This document shows positions 16,042 to 24,969 of a stretch of DNA of 64,000 bases, piece by piece. Source of the DNA: QALR01 sp900552255. Its GTDB lineage: Bacteria > Bacillota > Clostridia > Oscillospirales > CAG-272. Numbering within the stretch: the first letter of the stretch is position 1; every line of letters starts with the position of its first letter. The notes beneath the pieces were generated by a model, which was not told the DNA's origin, did not search any database, and saw only the letters and a program-made list of their open reading frames with translations. The stretch covers positions 1 through 64,000 of the forward strand of contig DBFVEH010000026.1 in assembly GCA_048526005.1 (NCBI GenBank), given 5' to 3'. Position numbers and translations under genes: made by a program.

Positions 16042-16689
16042 TCAAATATGGAAACATTTTTGAATACTCTTTATATCTCCGAGAACAAGCATCGTATCAT
16101 TCTTTGGCAAGGAAGTGTCCGGGCTTATTCTCAAATTCATTGCACCGTTATGTTTGAGAGCCATAATGTTAATGTCATATTTTTTCCGTATATCTAATTG
16201 ACCGATTGTTTTTCCAACCCATCCATTTGGCACAGATATTTCAAAAATAGCGTGTTCTTCGTCTAACTCTATGTAATCGAGGATATGATCAGCGCTATAA
16301 CGAATTGCCGTCCAATCGGCAAGCTGGCGTTCCGGATAGACCACCTCGTCAGCGCCGTTTCGCAAAAGAAATTTAGCGTGAACATCTCTGGCAGCACGGG
16401 AGACAACCACTTTTGCGCCAAGCTCTTTTAAGAGTGAAGTGGTTTCTAACGAATTCTGGAAATTATCTCCGATGGCTACGATACACACATCAAAATTCCG
16501 CACACCAAGAGAACATAAGAAGTCCTCGTTTGTTGCGTCCCCAATTTGAGCATTTGTTACATACGGAAGAACAGCCTCTACTCGCCGTTCTTCTTTATCT
16601 ACCGCCATAACCTGATGATGCAGTTCATCCAGTTTCATAGCAATATGGCGTCCAAATCTTCCAAGTCCTATCAATAAAACAGATTTCAT
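16042..16689 (-). CDS. trkA: Trk/Ktr potassium uptake regulatory subunit (RCK)
   Basis: The protein has 215 residues. The N-terminal Rossmann RCK domain starts LLIGLGRFGRHIAMKL and binds NAD(H)/ATP-type ligands. The C-terminal RCK_C domain covers about 135-215. Its single-RCK length corresponds to KtrA-type subunits rather than the duplicated enterobacterial TrkA. It gates the membrane subunit encoded just upstream (trkH, 12 bp away). Confidence 0.92.
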   Translation of the reverse strand: MKSVLLIGLGRFGRHIAMKLDELHHQVMAVDKEERRVEAVLPYVTNAQIGDATNEDFLCSLGVRNFDVCIVAIGDNFQNSLETTSLLKELGAKVVVSRAARDVHAKFLLRNGADEVVYPERQLADWTAIRYSADHILDYIELDEEHAIFEISVPNGWVGKTIGQLDIRKKYDINIMALKHNGAMNLRISPDTSLPKNDTMLVLGDIKSIQKCFHI

Positions 16690-16701
16690 CGTTCTTCTCC
16701 T

Positions 16702-18042
16702 TTAACCTACTGTTATTTTCTCCTGTGGATATTTTGAGCCGTTTGATGTTTTTTCGGAGATTGCGGCAAATATTAATGTCAAACCGCCGACTCTGCCGAA
16801 AAACATCAGGCAAATTAAAATCATGCGAGAGACTGTTCCAATTTCAGGTGTAATTCCAAGCGACAATCCAACCGTACCGATTGCAGAGGCTGTTTCAAAC
16901 AACGCCGTTATTAACGGAATCTCTTCTATGCCGCTGATTATCATACCGCCAACAAGAAACAAAGTAACATACATTAGAAAAATTGTAGCCGCATTTCTTA
17001 TCGTATTGTCAGGGATTCGCCTTTTGAAAAATTGGGTGTGTTCTTTTTTTCGGAACACAGACAATGCGGATGAAACAAGGACAGCGAGCGTCGTTGTTTT
17101 CATACCGCCTGCGGTGGAGCCGGGAGAACCGCCCGTCAGCATTAGCATAATCATAAGCATTTGCCCAACCTCACTCATCAGCGTTAAATCCGCCGTATTA
17201 AATCCAGCAGTTCTCGGCGTAACCGATTGAAACAGAGAAGTCCATACTCTTTCGGGAAACGGCAATCGGGAAAACTCAAAAAAGTAAAAGTAAATGGCAG
17301 GCAAAAGGATTAAAGCGGCTGTTACCGCAAGAATGACCTTGCTTTGCATACGGTATTTTTTGAAATGCCATTTATTGTTCTTTATGTCCTCCCAAGTAAG
17401 GAAGCCTATGCCTCCGATAATAATCAGCGCCATAACCGTCATATTTATGACCGGCTGTACCGAATAGGAAGTCAACGAGGAAAACGGTTCTTTTGCGCCT
17501 ATTAAGTCAAATCCCGCATTGCAAAACGCAGAAATGGAATGAAACAGCGCATACCATATTCCTTTGAAAAATCCGAAATCCCTGCAAAAAACAGGCGCTA
17601 AAACAGCCGCACCGATCAATTCAACAGAAATGGCTGTTTTTAAGATAAACTTCGTTCTCCGCACAATACCGCCGACATTGGGCGCTGCGATTGCCTCCTG
17701 CATTGTACTTCGCTGCATCAATCCAATTTTGCGTCCTGAAACTGCCGCAATCGAAACGGCGATTGTAACAATCCCCATTCCACCGATCTGAATCAACAAC
17801 AAAATGATACCTTGTCCGAACACAGACCAATAGGTTGCCGTATCGTGTATAACCAAGCCTGTTACACAAACCGCCGATGTTGCGGTAAATAAGGCGTCGG
17901 AAAAGGATGTGGCGCTGCCGCTGCGGGCAGCAATCGGAAGCATTAACAACAGGCTTCCAATCAAAATAACCGACAGGAACCCCAAAATAATGATTTGAAA
18001 GGATGTAATATGATAATGCTTTGATTTTTCTTTTTTCTGCAT
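16702..18042 (-). CDS. trkH: TrkH/KtrB-type potassium transporter membrane subunit
   Basis: The protein has 446 residues. Repeated M1-P-M2 units carry selectivity-filter-like glycine segments (SAVCVTGLV near 50, SAFCNAGFDLIG near 190, TPRTAGFNTADL near 285, SAIGTVGLSLG near 390). Its length fits KtrB. It forms the ion path and TrkA is the cytoplasmic gate. It is first gene of a trkH-trkA-orf unit with its own tandem operator upstream. Confidence 0.93.
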   Translation of the reverse strand: MQKKEKSKHYHITSFQIIILGFLSVILIGSLLLMLPIAARSGSATSFSDALFTATSAVCVTGLVIHDTATYWSVFGQGIILLLIQIGGMGIVTIAVSIAAVSGRKIGLMQRSTMQEAIAAPNVGGIVRRTKFILKTAISVELIGAAVLAPVFCRDFGFFKGIWYALFHSISAFCNAGFDLIGAKEPFSSLTSYSVQPVINMTVMALIIIGGIGFLTWEDIKNNKWHFKKYRMQSKVILAVTAALILLPAIYFYFFEFSRLPFPERVWTSLFQSVTPRTAGFNTADLTLMSEVGQMLMIMLMLTGGSPGSTAGGMKTTTLAVLVSSALSVFRKKEHTQFFKRRIPDNTIRNAATIFLMYVTLFLVGGMIISGIEEIPLITALFETASAIGTVGLSLGITPEIGTVSRMILICLMFFGRVGGLTLIFAAISEKTSNGSKYPQEKITVG

Positions 18043-18099
18043 AGCGTATGTAGCCTCGTTATCTTAATTGTTTTTTTATGCCTCCTTTATTCTATCTTT

Positions 18100-18153
18100 A
18101 TTTGCATTAAATTCGCATAAGCAACCCTACCGTCGAATTAAGATTATATAAAG
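18100..18153 (-). promoter_or_regulatory. trkH promoter region with two tandem operators (site B)
   Basis: The 22-bp site 18132-18153 (minus reading CTTTATATAAT then CTTAATTCGAC) matches sites A and C in most positions. A second related tandem (TTATGCGAAT then TTAATGCAAAT) occupies 18100-18121. Both lie within 115 bp of the trkH start. Binding by KdpE is inferred from shared placement before kdpDE and kdpFABC. Confidence 0.6.
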
Positions 18154-18155
18154 AG

Positions 18156-18186
18156 GAAGCAGAAGCGCTTAAAACACTTCTGCTTC
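18156..18186 (-). terminator. Terminator after kdpC
   Basis: A 10-bp inverted repeat, GAAGCAGAAG/CTTCTGCTTC (18156-18165 with 18177-18186), separates kdpC from trkH. A T-rich stretch follows on the minus strand and overlaps site B. Confidence 0.6.
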
Positions 18187-18202
18187 TTTCTTTAATCTAA
18201 GA

Positions 18203-18805
18203 TTACAAAATACCGTCCAACATCAAATTGACCTTTAGAACATTTACGGTTTCTTCGCCAAAGATACCTAAAAATTTGCCGTCCGTGCATTCATCAATAA
18301 TCTCTCGCACTTCATCCTCCGTCATATTATTGGCTTTTGCGATTCTTGCCACCTGATACTCGGCAGCAGCAGGGGAAATATGCGGATCAAGTCCGCTGCC
18401 CGAACAGGTGACAAGATCAACAGGAATTGCTGTTTCGTCCATATCAGGATTAGCGGCACGCAGTTTTTCTACACGCTCTTTTACCAAAGCCTCGTATTCT
18501 TCGCTTGCAGGGGAAAGGTTTGACGGCGAGGCATACATCAGCGTTTTTCCGTTTTCATCCTTGTAGGTTGAAACATCAATGTTCATAATGCGTCCCCACA
18601 TATGAGCGTCATCCGTGTATTGCTGACCGAGCAGCTCACAGCCGTACTTTTTTCCATCGACCTCTATAATGCTGCCGTTTGCTTTATCAGGGAAAATGAG
18701 CTGCGCTATCCCTGTTACAACTCCTGTATAAACAATACCGCAAATCATAGTGAAAATCAGGAAAATAACAGCCGCTTTCGGTAATATATTTTTTAATGTT
18801 TTCAT
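18203..18805 (-). CDS. kdpC: Potassium-transporting ATPase subunit C
   Basis: The protein has 200 residues, normal length. A single N-terminal membrane helix (about 11-33) is followed by the periplasmic domain with SNLSPASEEYEALVKERVEK and CSGSGLDPHISPAAAEYQVAR, both diagnostic for KdpC. It helps assemble the KdpFABC complex and raise ATP affinity. It follows kdpB by 12 bp. Confidence 0.95.
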   Translation of the reverse strand: MKTLKNILPKAAVIFLIFTMICGIVYTGVVTGIAQLIFPDKANGSIIEVDGKKYGCELLGQQYTDDAHMWGRIMNIDVSTYKDENGKTLMYASPSNLSPASEEYEALVKERVEKLRAANPDMDETAIPVDLVTCSGSGLDPHISPAAAEYQVARIAKANNMTEDEVREIIDECTDGKFLGIFGEETVNVLKVNLMLDGIL

Positions 18806-18817
18806 CTCTATACCTCC

Positions 18818-20887
18818 TTACGCCAATCCCAAAACAACCAGCAGCATATCAATTAGTTTTACAAAGATAAACGGAGCCACAAGTCCGCCCAAGCCATAAA
18901 TCAGCAAATTGCGTGATAATAGTTTTCCTGCCGGAACCTCACGGTATTTTACGCCCTTTAATGCCAACGGAATCAGCGCAATGATAATCAGCGCATTATA
19001 AATAATTGCTGAAAGCACAGCGCTCTGCGGAGAATGCAGTCCCATAATATTGAGCGCAGAAAGCCCCGGATACAGTCCCATAAACAAGGCGGGAATAATG
19101 GCGAAATATTTTGCCACATCGTTCGCTATGGAGAAAGTAGTTAAACTTCCTCTTGTCATTAAAAGCTGTTTTCCAATACGAACAATGTCAATCAGCTTTG
19201 TGGGGGATGAATCCAAATCTACCATATTTCCGGCTTCCTTTGCCGCTTGTGTTCCGGTGTTCATCGCAACCGCCACATCAGCCTGTGCAAGGGCCGGCGC
19301 GTCGTTTGTTCCGTCTCCCGTCATTGCCACCAAATGGCCTTTCGATTGAAAGTCACGAATCATTTGAAGTTTGCCCTCAGGGGTTGCTTCTGCAAGAAAG
19401 TCATCTACACCCGCTTCGGCGGCAATAGCAGCGGCGGTCATCGGATTGTCACCTGTAATCATAATGGTTTTAATGCCCATTTTACGAAGATCGGCAAACT
19501 TCTCCTTTACACCTTGTTTAATAATATCTTTCAGATGGATAACGCCGAGTATTTTATGATTTTTAGCAACAACAAGAGGCGTTCCGCCTTGCTTGGCTAT
19601 ATCCTGCACAATACGGTCGCATTCTTCAGAATACATACCGCCTGCATGGGTGACATATATCTGCATTGCTTTGGCCGCACCCTTACGAATTTCATTGCCG
19701 TCAAAGTCCACACCACTCATACGGGTTTTCGCTGTAAAAGGAATAAAGGTCATATTTTTGTCGGAAAGTTCTCTGCCACGAATATCAAACTTATCTTTTG
19801 CAAGAATGACTATGCTTCTTCCCTCTGGCGTTTCATCTGCAAGCGAGGATAACTGTGCCGCATCCGCAAGTTCTTCTTCGCTCGCACCATCTACCGGAAT
19901 AAATGCGTGGGCTTGCCGATTGCCAAGTGTAGTTGTGCCTGTTTTGTCGAGCATAAGTATATCCACATCTCCGGCAGCTTCAATCGCTCTGCCGCTCATA
20001 GCAAGGACATTTGCCTGATTCAGTCTCGACATTCCGGCAATACCGATTGCTGAAAGCAGTGCGCCGATGGTGGTAGGCGCAAGGCAGACAAGCAAGGCTA
20101 CCAGCGTTGTAATAGAAGTGGGATTTTCTATTCCCGCTTGCTTTGCCGAAAATACGGAGTATGTATAAAGCGACATTGTAACAAGAATGAAGATTATGGA
20201 AAGCGCAACGAGGAAAATCTGCAAAGCAATTTCATTTGGTGTCTTTTTTCTTGCCGCACCCTCAACCATAGCAATCATTTTATCAAGGAAGCTTTCTCCT
20301 GCTTCGCTGGTAATTTGTACTACAATCCAATCAGATAATACAGTAGTTCCTCCGGTTACGGCGCTTCTGTCACCGCCCGCCTCACGAATGACAGGGGCAG
20401 ATTCGCCCGTAATCGCACTCTCATCTACCGATGCAGCACCTTCGATTACCTCACCGTCACCGGGGATCTGTTCTCCCGCTTTCACAATAACAATATCACC
20501 CTTTTTGAGGGTAGCAGAGGATACCTTTGTAATCTGCTCTTTTCGGTCAGCAGAGGGAATCTTATGCGCCTCTACATCTTTTTTAGAGGCTCTCAAAGAA
20601 TCCGCCTGCGCTTTACCTCTGCCTTCTGCGATGGCTTCTGCAAAATTTGCAAATATACAAGTAAACCACAAAATCACCGCAATCGCCAGCGTATATCCGC
20701 TGGAAACATCTTTGAAACCAAACAGAGAAATAATCCATAATCCGGTTGTCAAAATTGCAGATATATACACCAAGAGCATAACGGGATTTTGCACTTGTGT
20801 TTTCGGACTTAGCTTAATAAAAGAATCTTTGATTGCTCTGCCGAGCATTTTTTTATCGGCAAAAGCACTTTTTGTTGACTGTGCCAT
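18818..20887 (-). CDS. kdpB: Potassium-transporting P-type ATPase subunit B
   Basis: The protein has 689 residues. It has the TGES actuator motif (ESAITGESAPV), the phosphorylated Asp in MLDKTGTTTLGNRQ, and the hinge Asp pair in MTGDGTNDAPALAQADVAVA. These define the class IA P-type ATPase that drives K+ import with KdpA. It lies 12 bp after kdpA. Confidence 0.97.
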   Translation of the reverse strand: MAQSTKSAFADKKMLGRAIKDSFIKLSPKTQVQNPVMLLVYISAILTTGLWIISLFGFKDVSSGYTLAIAVILWFTCIFANFAEAIAEGRGKAQADSLRASKKDVEAHKIPSADRKEQITKVSSATLKKGDIVIVKAGEQIPGDGEVIEGAASVDESAITGESAPVIREAGGDRSAVTGGTTVLSDWIVVQITSEAGESFLDKMIAMVEGAARKKTPNEIALQIFLVALSIIFILVTMSLYTYSVFSAKQAGIENPTSITTLVALLVCLAPTTIGALLSAIGIAGMSRLNQANVLAMSGRAIEAAGDVDILMLDKTGTTTLGNRQAHAFIPVDGASEEELADAAQLSSLADETPEGRSIVILAKDKFDIRGRELSDKNMTFIPFTAKTRMSGVDFDGNEIRKGAAKAMQIYVTHAGGMYSEECDRIVQDIAKQGGTPLVVAKNHKILGVIHLKDIIKQGVKEKFADLRKMGIKTIMITGDNPMTAAAIAAEAGVDDFLAEATPEGKLQMIRDFQSKGHLVAMTGDGTNDAPALAQADVAVAMNTGTQAAKEAGNMVDLDSSPTKLIDIVRIGKQLLMTRGSLTTFSIANDVAKYFAIIPALFMGLYPGLSALNIMGLHSPQSAVLSAIIYNALIIIALIPLALKGVKYREVPAGKLLSRNLLIYGLGGLVAPFIFVKLIDMLLVVLGLA

Positions 20888-20899
20888 AACGCTACCTCC

Positions 20900-22714
20900 T
20901 TACACAATACTTTGGAAAAATTCTGCTATCGGTCCCAGTGCCAACGCTGGGAAAAAGCTGAGCGCACCAACAAGCAAAACAATAAAAATCAGTAAGAATA
21001 CAAACATCGCATTCGTAGTAGAAAGCGTCCCGGCTGTGGTTGCAATCTTTTTCTTTCCGGCAAGGCTGCCTGCAATCGCCAGCGTTCCGATAATCGGCAG
21101 GAAACGGGCAAACAGCATTACAAATCCAAGCGAAACATTCAAAAATACGGTGTTTGCATTAAACCCTGCAAATGCAGAACCATTGTTGCCTCCGCAGGAA
21201 GAATAAGCATAGAGCAGTTCTGAAAATCCGTGTGCTCCTCCGTTGTTCAAACTATCCGCAACACTTGGAACAATAGCCGCTATACCACTTCCCACAAGAA
21301 TGGCAATAGGCGTTGCAAGACACACGAGAACAGACCACTTCATTTCATACGGCTCAATTTTCTTACCTAAAAACTCCGGCGTCCTGCCAACCATAAGTCC
21401 TGCTATAAATACCGTTAGAATGGCAAAAGCAAGCATACCGTAAAGACCACAGCCAACGCCGCCGAAAATCACTTCGCCGAGCTGCATCAGAAGCATTGTA
21501 ACCATACCGCCGAGTGGTGTATAGCTGTCGTGCATAGAGTTGACAGAACCGTTGGAAGCCGCTGTGGTAAACGCCGCCCAAGTAGAGGATGAAGCGATAC
21601 CGAACCGTGTTTCTTTACCCTCCATATTGCCGCCTGCCTGATCGGTCATAGAAATGTTGACATTCCCGTCTTGAGCAAGCTGCGGGGTTGCAAGCTGTTC
21701 GCTGACGGCAATCGTGCCAAGTGCCAGCACAAGGCATATAAACATTGCCATAAAGATTGCAATGCCTTGTTTTTTATTCTTTACTGCCTTGCCAAAGGTG
21801 AAACACAGCGCAGCAGGAATCAGCAGAATAGAAATCATTTCAATCAAATTGGTAAACGCATTCGGATTTTCTAACGGATGAGCCGAATTAACGCCGTTAA
21901 ATCCGCCTCCGTTAGTACCGGACTGCTTGGTGGCAATCTGACTTGCAGCGGGTCCCATCGGAACGAACTGCTCCGTCACAATTTCTGCGTCCTCGATCAC
22001 CTGTCCGTCTACCGTAACGGTTTCTGTTTCAAGGTTGATTTCTGCATTTTCAAGGATTGTGCCATCAGCACTTACCGCAATCGGTTCTACAAGAGATACC
22101 GTTTCAGCGCCTTTTAGATTTTGAACTACACCGCCGCCGACCAACAACAAAGAAATCACTAAATTAAGCGGGATAAGGATATGAATTACTATCCTCGTCA
22201 TATCTACCCAAAAGCTGCCTAATCCATCTGCTTTGACTTTTATAAATCCCCGTATCAGGGCGAATAGCACAGCAATACCTGTTGCCGCTGAAACAAAGTT
22301 CTGTACGGTAAGTCCGAGTGCCTGTGTCAAATAGCTTAATGTGGATTCACCGCTGTACGCCTGCCAGTTTGTATTCGTTATAAAACTGACAGCGGTATTA
22401 AAAGATAAATCCCATTTTACACCCGAAAGCCCCTGCGGATTTCCGGGCAAAACACCCTGTAAAAGCTGAAGTAAAAACAAGAACACAAGCCCGATACCGG
22501 AAAAAATAAGAACGGAAGCCGCATACTTTTTCCAATTCATCTGTTCCTCTTTGTTGACTCTCATAACCTTGTACACTGCATTTTCGCAAGGCGTAAGGAT
22601 TTTTGATAAAAATGTTTTTTCACCGTTCATTACCTTTTTGATATATGCCCCCAGTGGAATTGCAAGGACAACAAGAACGGCAAGGTAGAGTATGTATTGA
22701 ACCACTGCACTCAT
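20900..22714 (-). CDS. kdpA: Potassium-transporting ATPase subunit A
   Basis: The protein has 604 residues. About ten membrane helices carry selectivity-filter segments such as NTNWQAYSGE, GTNGGGFNG, FTTAASNGSVNSMHD and SSCGGNNGSAFAG. ATG 22714 overlaps the kdpF stop (TGATG), which fixes the start; the longer frame upstream is kdpF sequence out of frame. KdpA selects and carries K+ while KdpB supplies energy. Confidence 0.96.
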   Translation of the reverse strand: MSAVVQYILYLAVLVVLAIPLGAYIKKVMNGEKTFLSKILTPCENAVYKVMRVNKEEQMNWKKYAASVLIFSGIGLVFLFLLQLLQGVLPGNPQGLSGVKWDLSFNTAVSFITNTNWQAYSGESTLSYLTQALGLTVQNFVSAATGIAVLFALIRGFIKVKADGLGSFWVDMTRIVIHILIPLNLVISLLLVGGGVVQNLKGAETVSLVEPIAVSADGTILENAEINLETETVTVDGQVIEDAEIVTEQFVPMGPAASQIATKQSGTNGGGFNGVNSAHPLENPNAFTNLIEMISILLIPAALCFTFGKAVKNKKQGIAIFMAMFICLVLALGTIAVSEQLATPQLAQDGNVNISMTDQAGGNMEGKETRFGIASSSTWAAFTTAASNGSVNSMHDSYTPLGGMVTMLLMQLGEVIFGGVGCGLYGMLAFAILTVFIAGLMVGRTPEFLGKKIEPYEMKWSVLVCLATPIAILVGSGIAAIVPSVADSLNNGGAHGFSELLYAYSSCGGNNGSAFAGFNANTVFLNVSLGFVMLFARFLPIIGTLAIAGSLAGKKKIATTAGTLSTTNAMFVFLLIFIVLLVGALSFFPALALGPIAEFFQSIV

Positions 22715-22803
22715 CACTTGGAATCTCCTTTCATTAGAACATAAACATAATAAATCAGTAGTGCCGCAGCACATAGACCAATCATACAAACAACAATCGT
22801 CAT
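22714..22803 (-). CDS. kdpF: KdpF small subunit (29 residues)
   Basis: A 29-residue peptide, one hydrophobic helix (CMIGLCAAALLIYYVYVLM) with a short polar tail (KGDSK). The start follows GGAGG by 7 nt, and the stop overlaps the kdpA start by one base. Position, size and composition match KdpF, the stabilising microprotein of the Kdp ATPase. Confidence 0.88.
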   Translation of the reverse strand: MTIVVCMIGLCAAALLIYYVYVLMKGDSK

Positions 22804-22871
22804 AATTTTCCCTCCTTGTACTTTTGTCATTTTACGAGCTTCTGCATTAAAACGGGATTATCAAGATACGC

Positions 22872-22893
22872 CTGAAATTAAAGTTTTATAAAG
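22872..22893 (-). promoter_or_regulatory. kdpFABC tandem operator (site C)
   Basis: On the minus strand it reads CTTTATAAAA then CTTTAATTTCAG, aligned base for base with sites A and B. It lies 70 bp upstream of kdpF and between the small membrane gene and kdpF. No strong -35 is seen; TAAAAT nearer kdpF may be the -10. Confidence 0.65.
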
Positions 22894-22897
22894 ATGG

Positions 22898-23092
22898 TTA
22901 CAACCATCCAAAAATCCACGCTATCGGCAGAGCAATAAGCGTTGTTGAAACAGCAACGGCGATTAAAATAAAAATCGGTATTCCGATAAACATGGCTAAA
23001 AACGCCCAAAACGGATGGTGCAATGCAAAGTGCTCCGCACATCGGTCAAATTTATCTTCAAAGTTATGAATTGATTTCCATATTGCTGCCAT
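22898..23092 (-). CDS. Small membrane protein upstream of kdp
   Basis: The protein has 64 residues; ATG 23092 follows AAGGAGG by 9 nt. A polar N-terminal 35 residues (HNFEDKFDRCAEHFALHHPF) are followed by one long hydrophobic helix (about 33-60). I do not recognise a family. It is transcribed toward kdpFABC, and the operator site C begins 5 bp after its stop codon, so it is probably a separate unit. Confidence 0.65.
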   Translation of the reverse strand: MAAIWKSIHNFEDKFDRCAEHFALHHPFWAFLAMFIGIPIFILIAVAVSTTLIALPIAWIFGWL

Positions 23093-23195
23093 AACACATT
23101 CCTCCTTACATTGATACAATAGCACGGGAGAAATTAAAACGGGAAAAAGGACAACTATTAACAGATAAAGATTAGATAAAAACGCACACTATGTA

Positions 23196-23225
23196 TCAGC
23201 CGCCCAAACAAAGCGGCTGATTTTT
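23196..23225. terminator. Terminator at the end of the CHAP gene
   Basis: TCAGCCGC (23196-23203) pairs with GCGGCTGA (23213-23220), followed by five T's on the plus strand. The T-run overlaps the CHAP stop codon. Confidence 0.6.
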
Positions 23226-24969
23226 AATACTGCGGTACTCCATACCCAAGAATCTCATAATGCCCTATGGCATAGTGATTTTCTCGGCAGCTATCGCTGG
23301 AATTGCCCTCTACGGTATAGATAATACCGTTCTCGACTTTCTCAACGATACCCACATGGTCGGATTCTCCGTCCTGCGGGCCTGACGAGCCTTTGTTGTC
23401 CCAATCGAAAAAGATAATGTCACCGGGACGGGGTTCGTAGCTGTTGTCCTGCCAAAGTCCGCGATCTCTGAACCATTCAACACCCCAAACACAGCCTGCA
23501 AATTTCGGGATAACGCCTGCGTCAATATAGCCGCACTCGTTGGCACACCACGAAACAAAACAAGCGCACCATTCCACACGGGAGTCAAATCCGTACCACG
23601 ACCAATAAGGCGCACCGCCCACATTGCCGATCTGCGAGAGCGCGACCGTTACAATCTCACCGTCGCCTGTGCCGATACCGTAAAGAACGGCGCTCCACAT
23701 ACTGCGGTTTTCGTCGGCAAGAAGCTCGGCAAGCTGCTTTCGCTGGTCTGCGCTGAAATTGTACTGATTCGCCATTTTCTCGGCGGTCTTGTGATTGACC
23801 GTGATATACAGATAGGTTCGTGTAACAGTAGTCTTTGTTTCCACAATGTTCCCGTGGCCGTCGTCGGTTTCGGTAATCACTTCCTCGGTCTTGGTTTCGG
23901 TCTGGGAGGATATTTGATTCATCTGCCAGAAAATATCTTTCAAAATCGCCTTTTTGGAATCGTCCATCGTGGCGACCTCCTGTGCATTGTCGAGGTCGGT
24001 GGTGGTCTTGACCGCATAAATGGCAAGCACTTCCGGCCAAACGGCGCGGGAGCCGGACATTTCCAGCACATCATAGGAGATATTCGCCTTTGTCGTGTCA
24101 ATCTGTGCTTGATAGTCTGTATTGATTTCCTGAACAACCGCCTGCATAGTCTGTCCCGATCCGCTGTCCTCGCTTGAAAAGAAGATACCGAAACACGAGC
24201 CGACAAGCAAGCCAATCAGACAGATAACGATAATCACGAGGGCGGCAACCCAGCCCCCGGCGGCGATAGCGGAAATCAACGCCTTTGTCGCAGCGATTAT
24301 CGCCTTGACCGCTGCAATAGTCGCTTTGACCGCCACTTTAACGGCATGGGCGGTAGCCTTTGCGGTAGCTTTCGCCGCCTGCGCTGCTTTCTGTGCAGCT
24401 TTCGCCGTAGCCTGTGCGGTTTTCTGCGCCGTTTTCGCTGCCTGCTGGGTCGTCTTGATTGCCGCTTTGGAAGTGTGCTCGGCGGTCTTAATGGTTTTCT
24501 GCGTGGTCTTGACCGTACCCTTTGCGGTTTTGACGGTTGCCTTGCCCGTAGACTTCGCTGTTTGCTTAATGGTCTTGCCGCTGTGTTCCACCGTCTTGAT
24601 AGACTGTTTCGCAGATTCAGCAGAACGGCGAAGCCTCTGCATGGATTTTTGAGCCTGTTTTTTCGGGAAGTCGGCTTTCTTTTGCTGAAAATGATTTTTA
24701 ACTTTGGAAATATTCTCTTTGGTTTCCTTTACGCCCTTGCGCCCGAACTTGTCAAGCTGGTGGACGGTTTCACGGGCAGCGGTTTCCGTCCCGCCCGAAA
24801 CACGGTCGGCGGCGTACTCATCGGGAGAGTTCTCCGCAGAATACAGACTGTGATCCGCTTTGTCTTTGGTACGGATATAGGCTGATTTCATACGCTCGGC
24901 GGCAACCGCCGATTTATCAATCGCCTTGACTGTTCCTTTGGCAATCTCCCTTGTTTTTATCTCCGGCAT
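23224..24969 (-). CDS. CD1108-like mobile-element protein with CHAP hydrolase domain
   Basis: The protein has 581 residues; ATG 24969 follows GGAGGTG. A Lys/Thr/Ala-rich, low-complexity helical segment (about 100-240, repeats of the type KTAKGTVKTTQKT) precedes one membrane helix (about 245-268). The extracellular C-terminus carries a CHAP domain: catalytic Cys in WCACFVSWCANE, His in DHVGIVEKV. In Tn1549-type elements this protein is the wall-degrading component of the transfer machinery. Its T4SS partners are missing here. It overlaps the next upstream gene by 13 bp. Confidence 0.85.
   Translation of the reverse strand: MPEIKTREIAKGTVKAIDKSAVAAERMKSAYIRTKDKADHSLYSAENSPDEYAADRVSGGTETAARETVHQLDKFGRKGVKETKENISKVKNHFQQKKADFPKKQAQKSMQRLRRSAESAKQSIKTVEHSGKTIKQTAKSTGKATVKTAKGTVKTTQKTIKTAEHTSKAAIKTTQQAAKTAQKTAQATAKAAQKAAQAAKATAKATAHAVKVAVKATIAAVKAIIAATKALISAIAAGGWVAALVIIVICLIGLLVGSCFGIFFSSEDSGSGQTMQAVVQEINTDYQAQIDTTKANISYDVLEMSGSRAVWPEVLAIYAVKTTTDLDNAQEVATMDDSKKAILKDIFWQMNQISSQTETKTEEVITETDDGHGNIVETKTTVTRTYLYITVNHKTAEKMANQYNFSADQRKQLAELLADENRSMWSAVLYGIGTGDGEIVTVALSQIGNVGGAPYWSWYGFDSRVEWCACFVSWCANECGYIDAGVIPKFAGCVWGVEWFRDRGLWQDNSYEPRPGDIIFFDWDNKGSSGPQDGESDHVGIVEKVENGIIYTVEGNSSDSCRENHYAIGHYEILGYGVPQY

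Noticed and set aside
20187..21206. 339-codon plus-strand frame over kdpB/kdpA
   Set aside because: Lies antisense across two well-supported genes and has no start signal.
24300..24660. Short repetitive DNA that could be taken for a CRISPR array or tandem repeat
   Set aside because: The repeats are codons of the Lys/Thr/Ala-rich helical part of the CHAP protein; units are unequal and there are no spacers.
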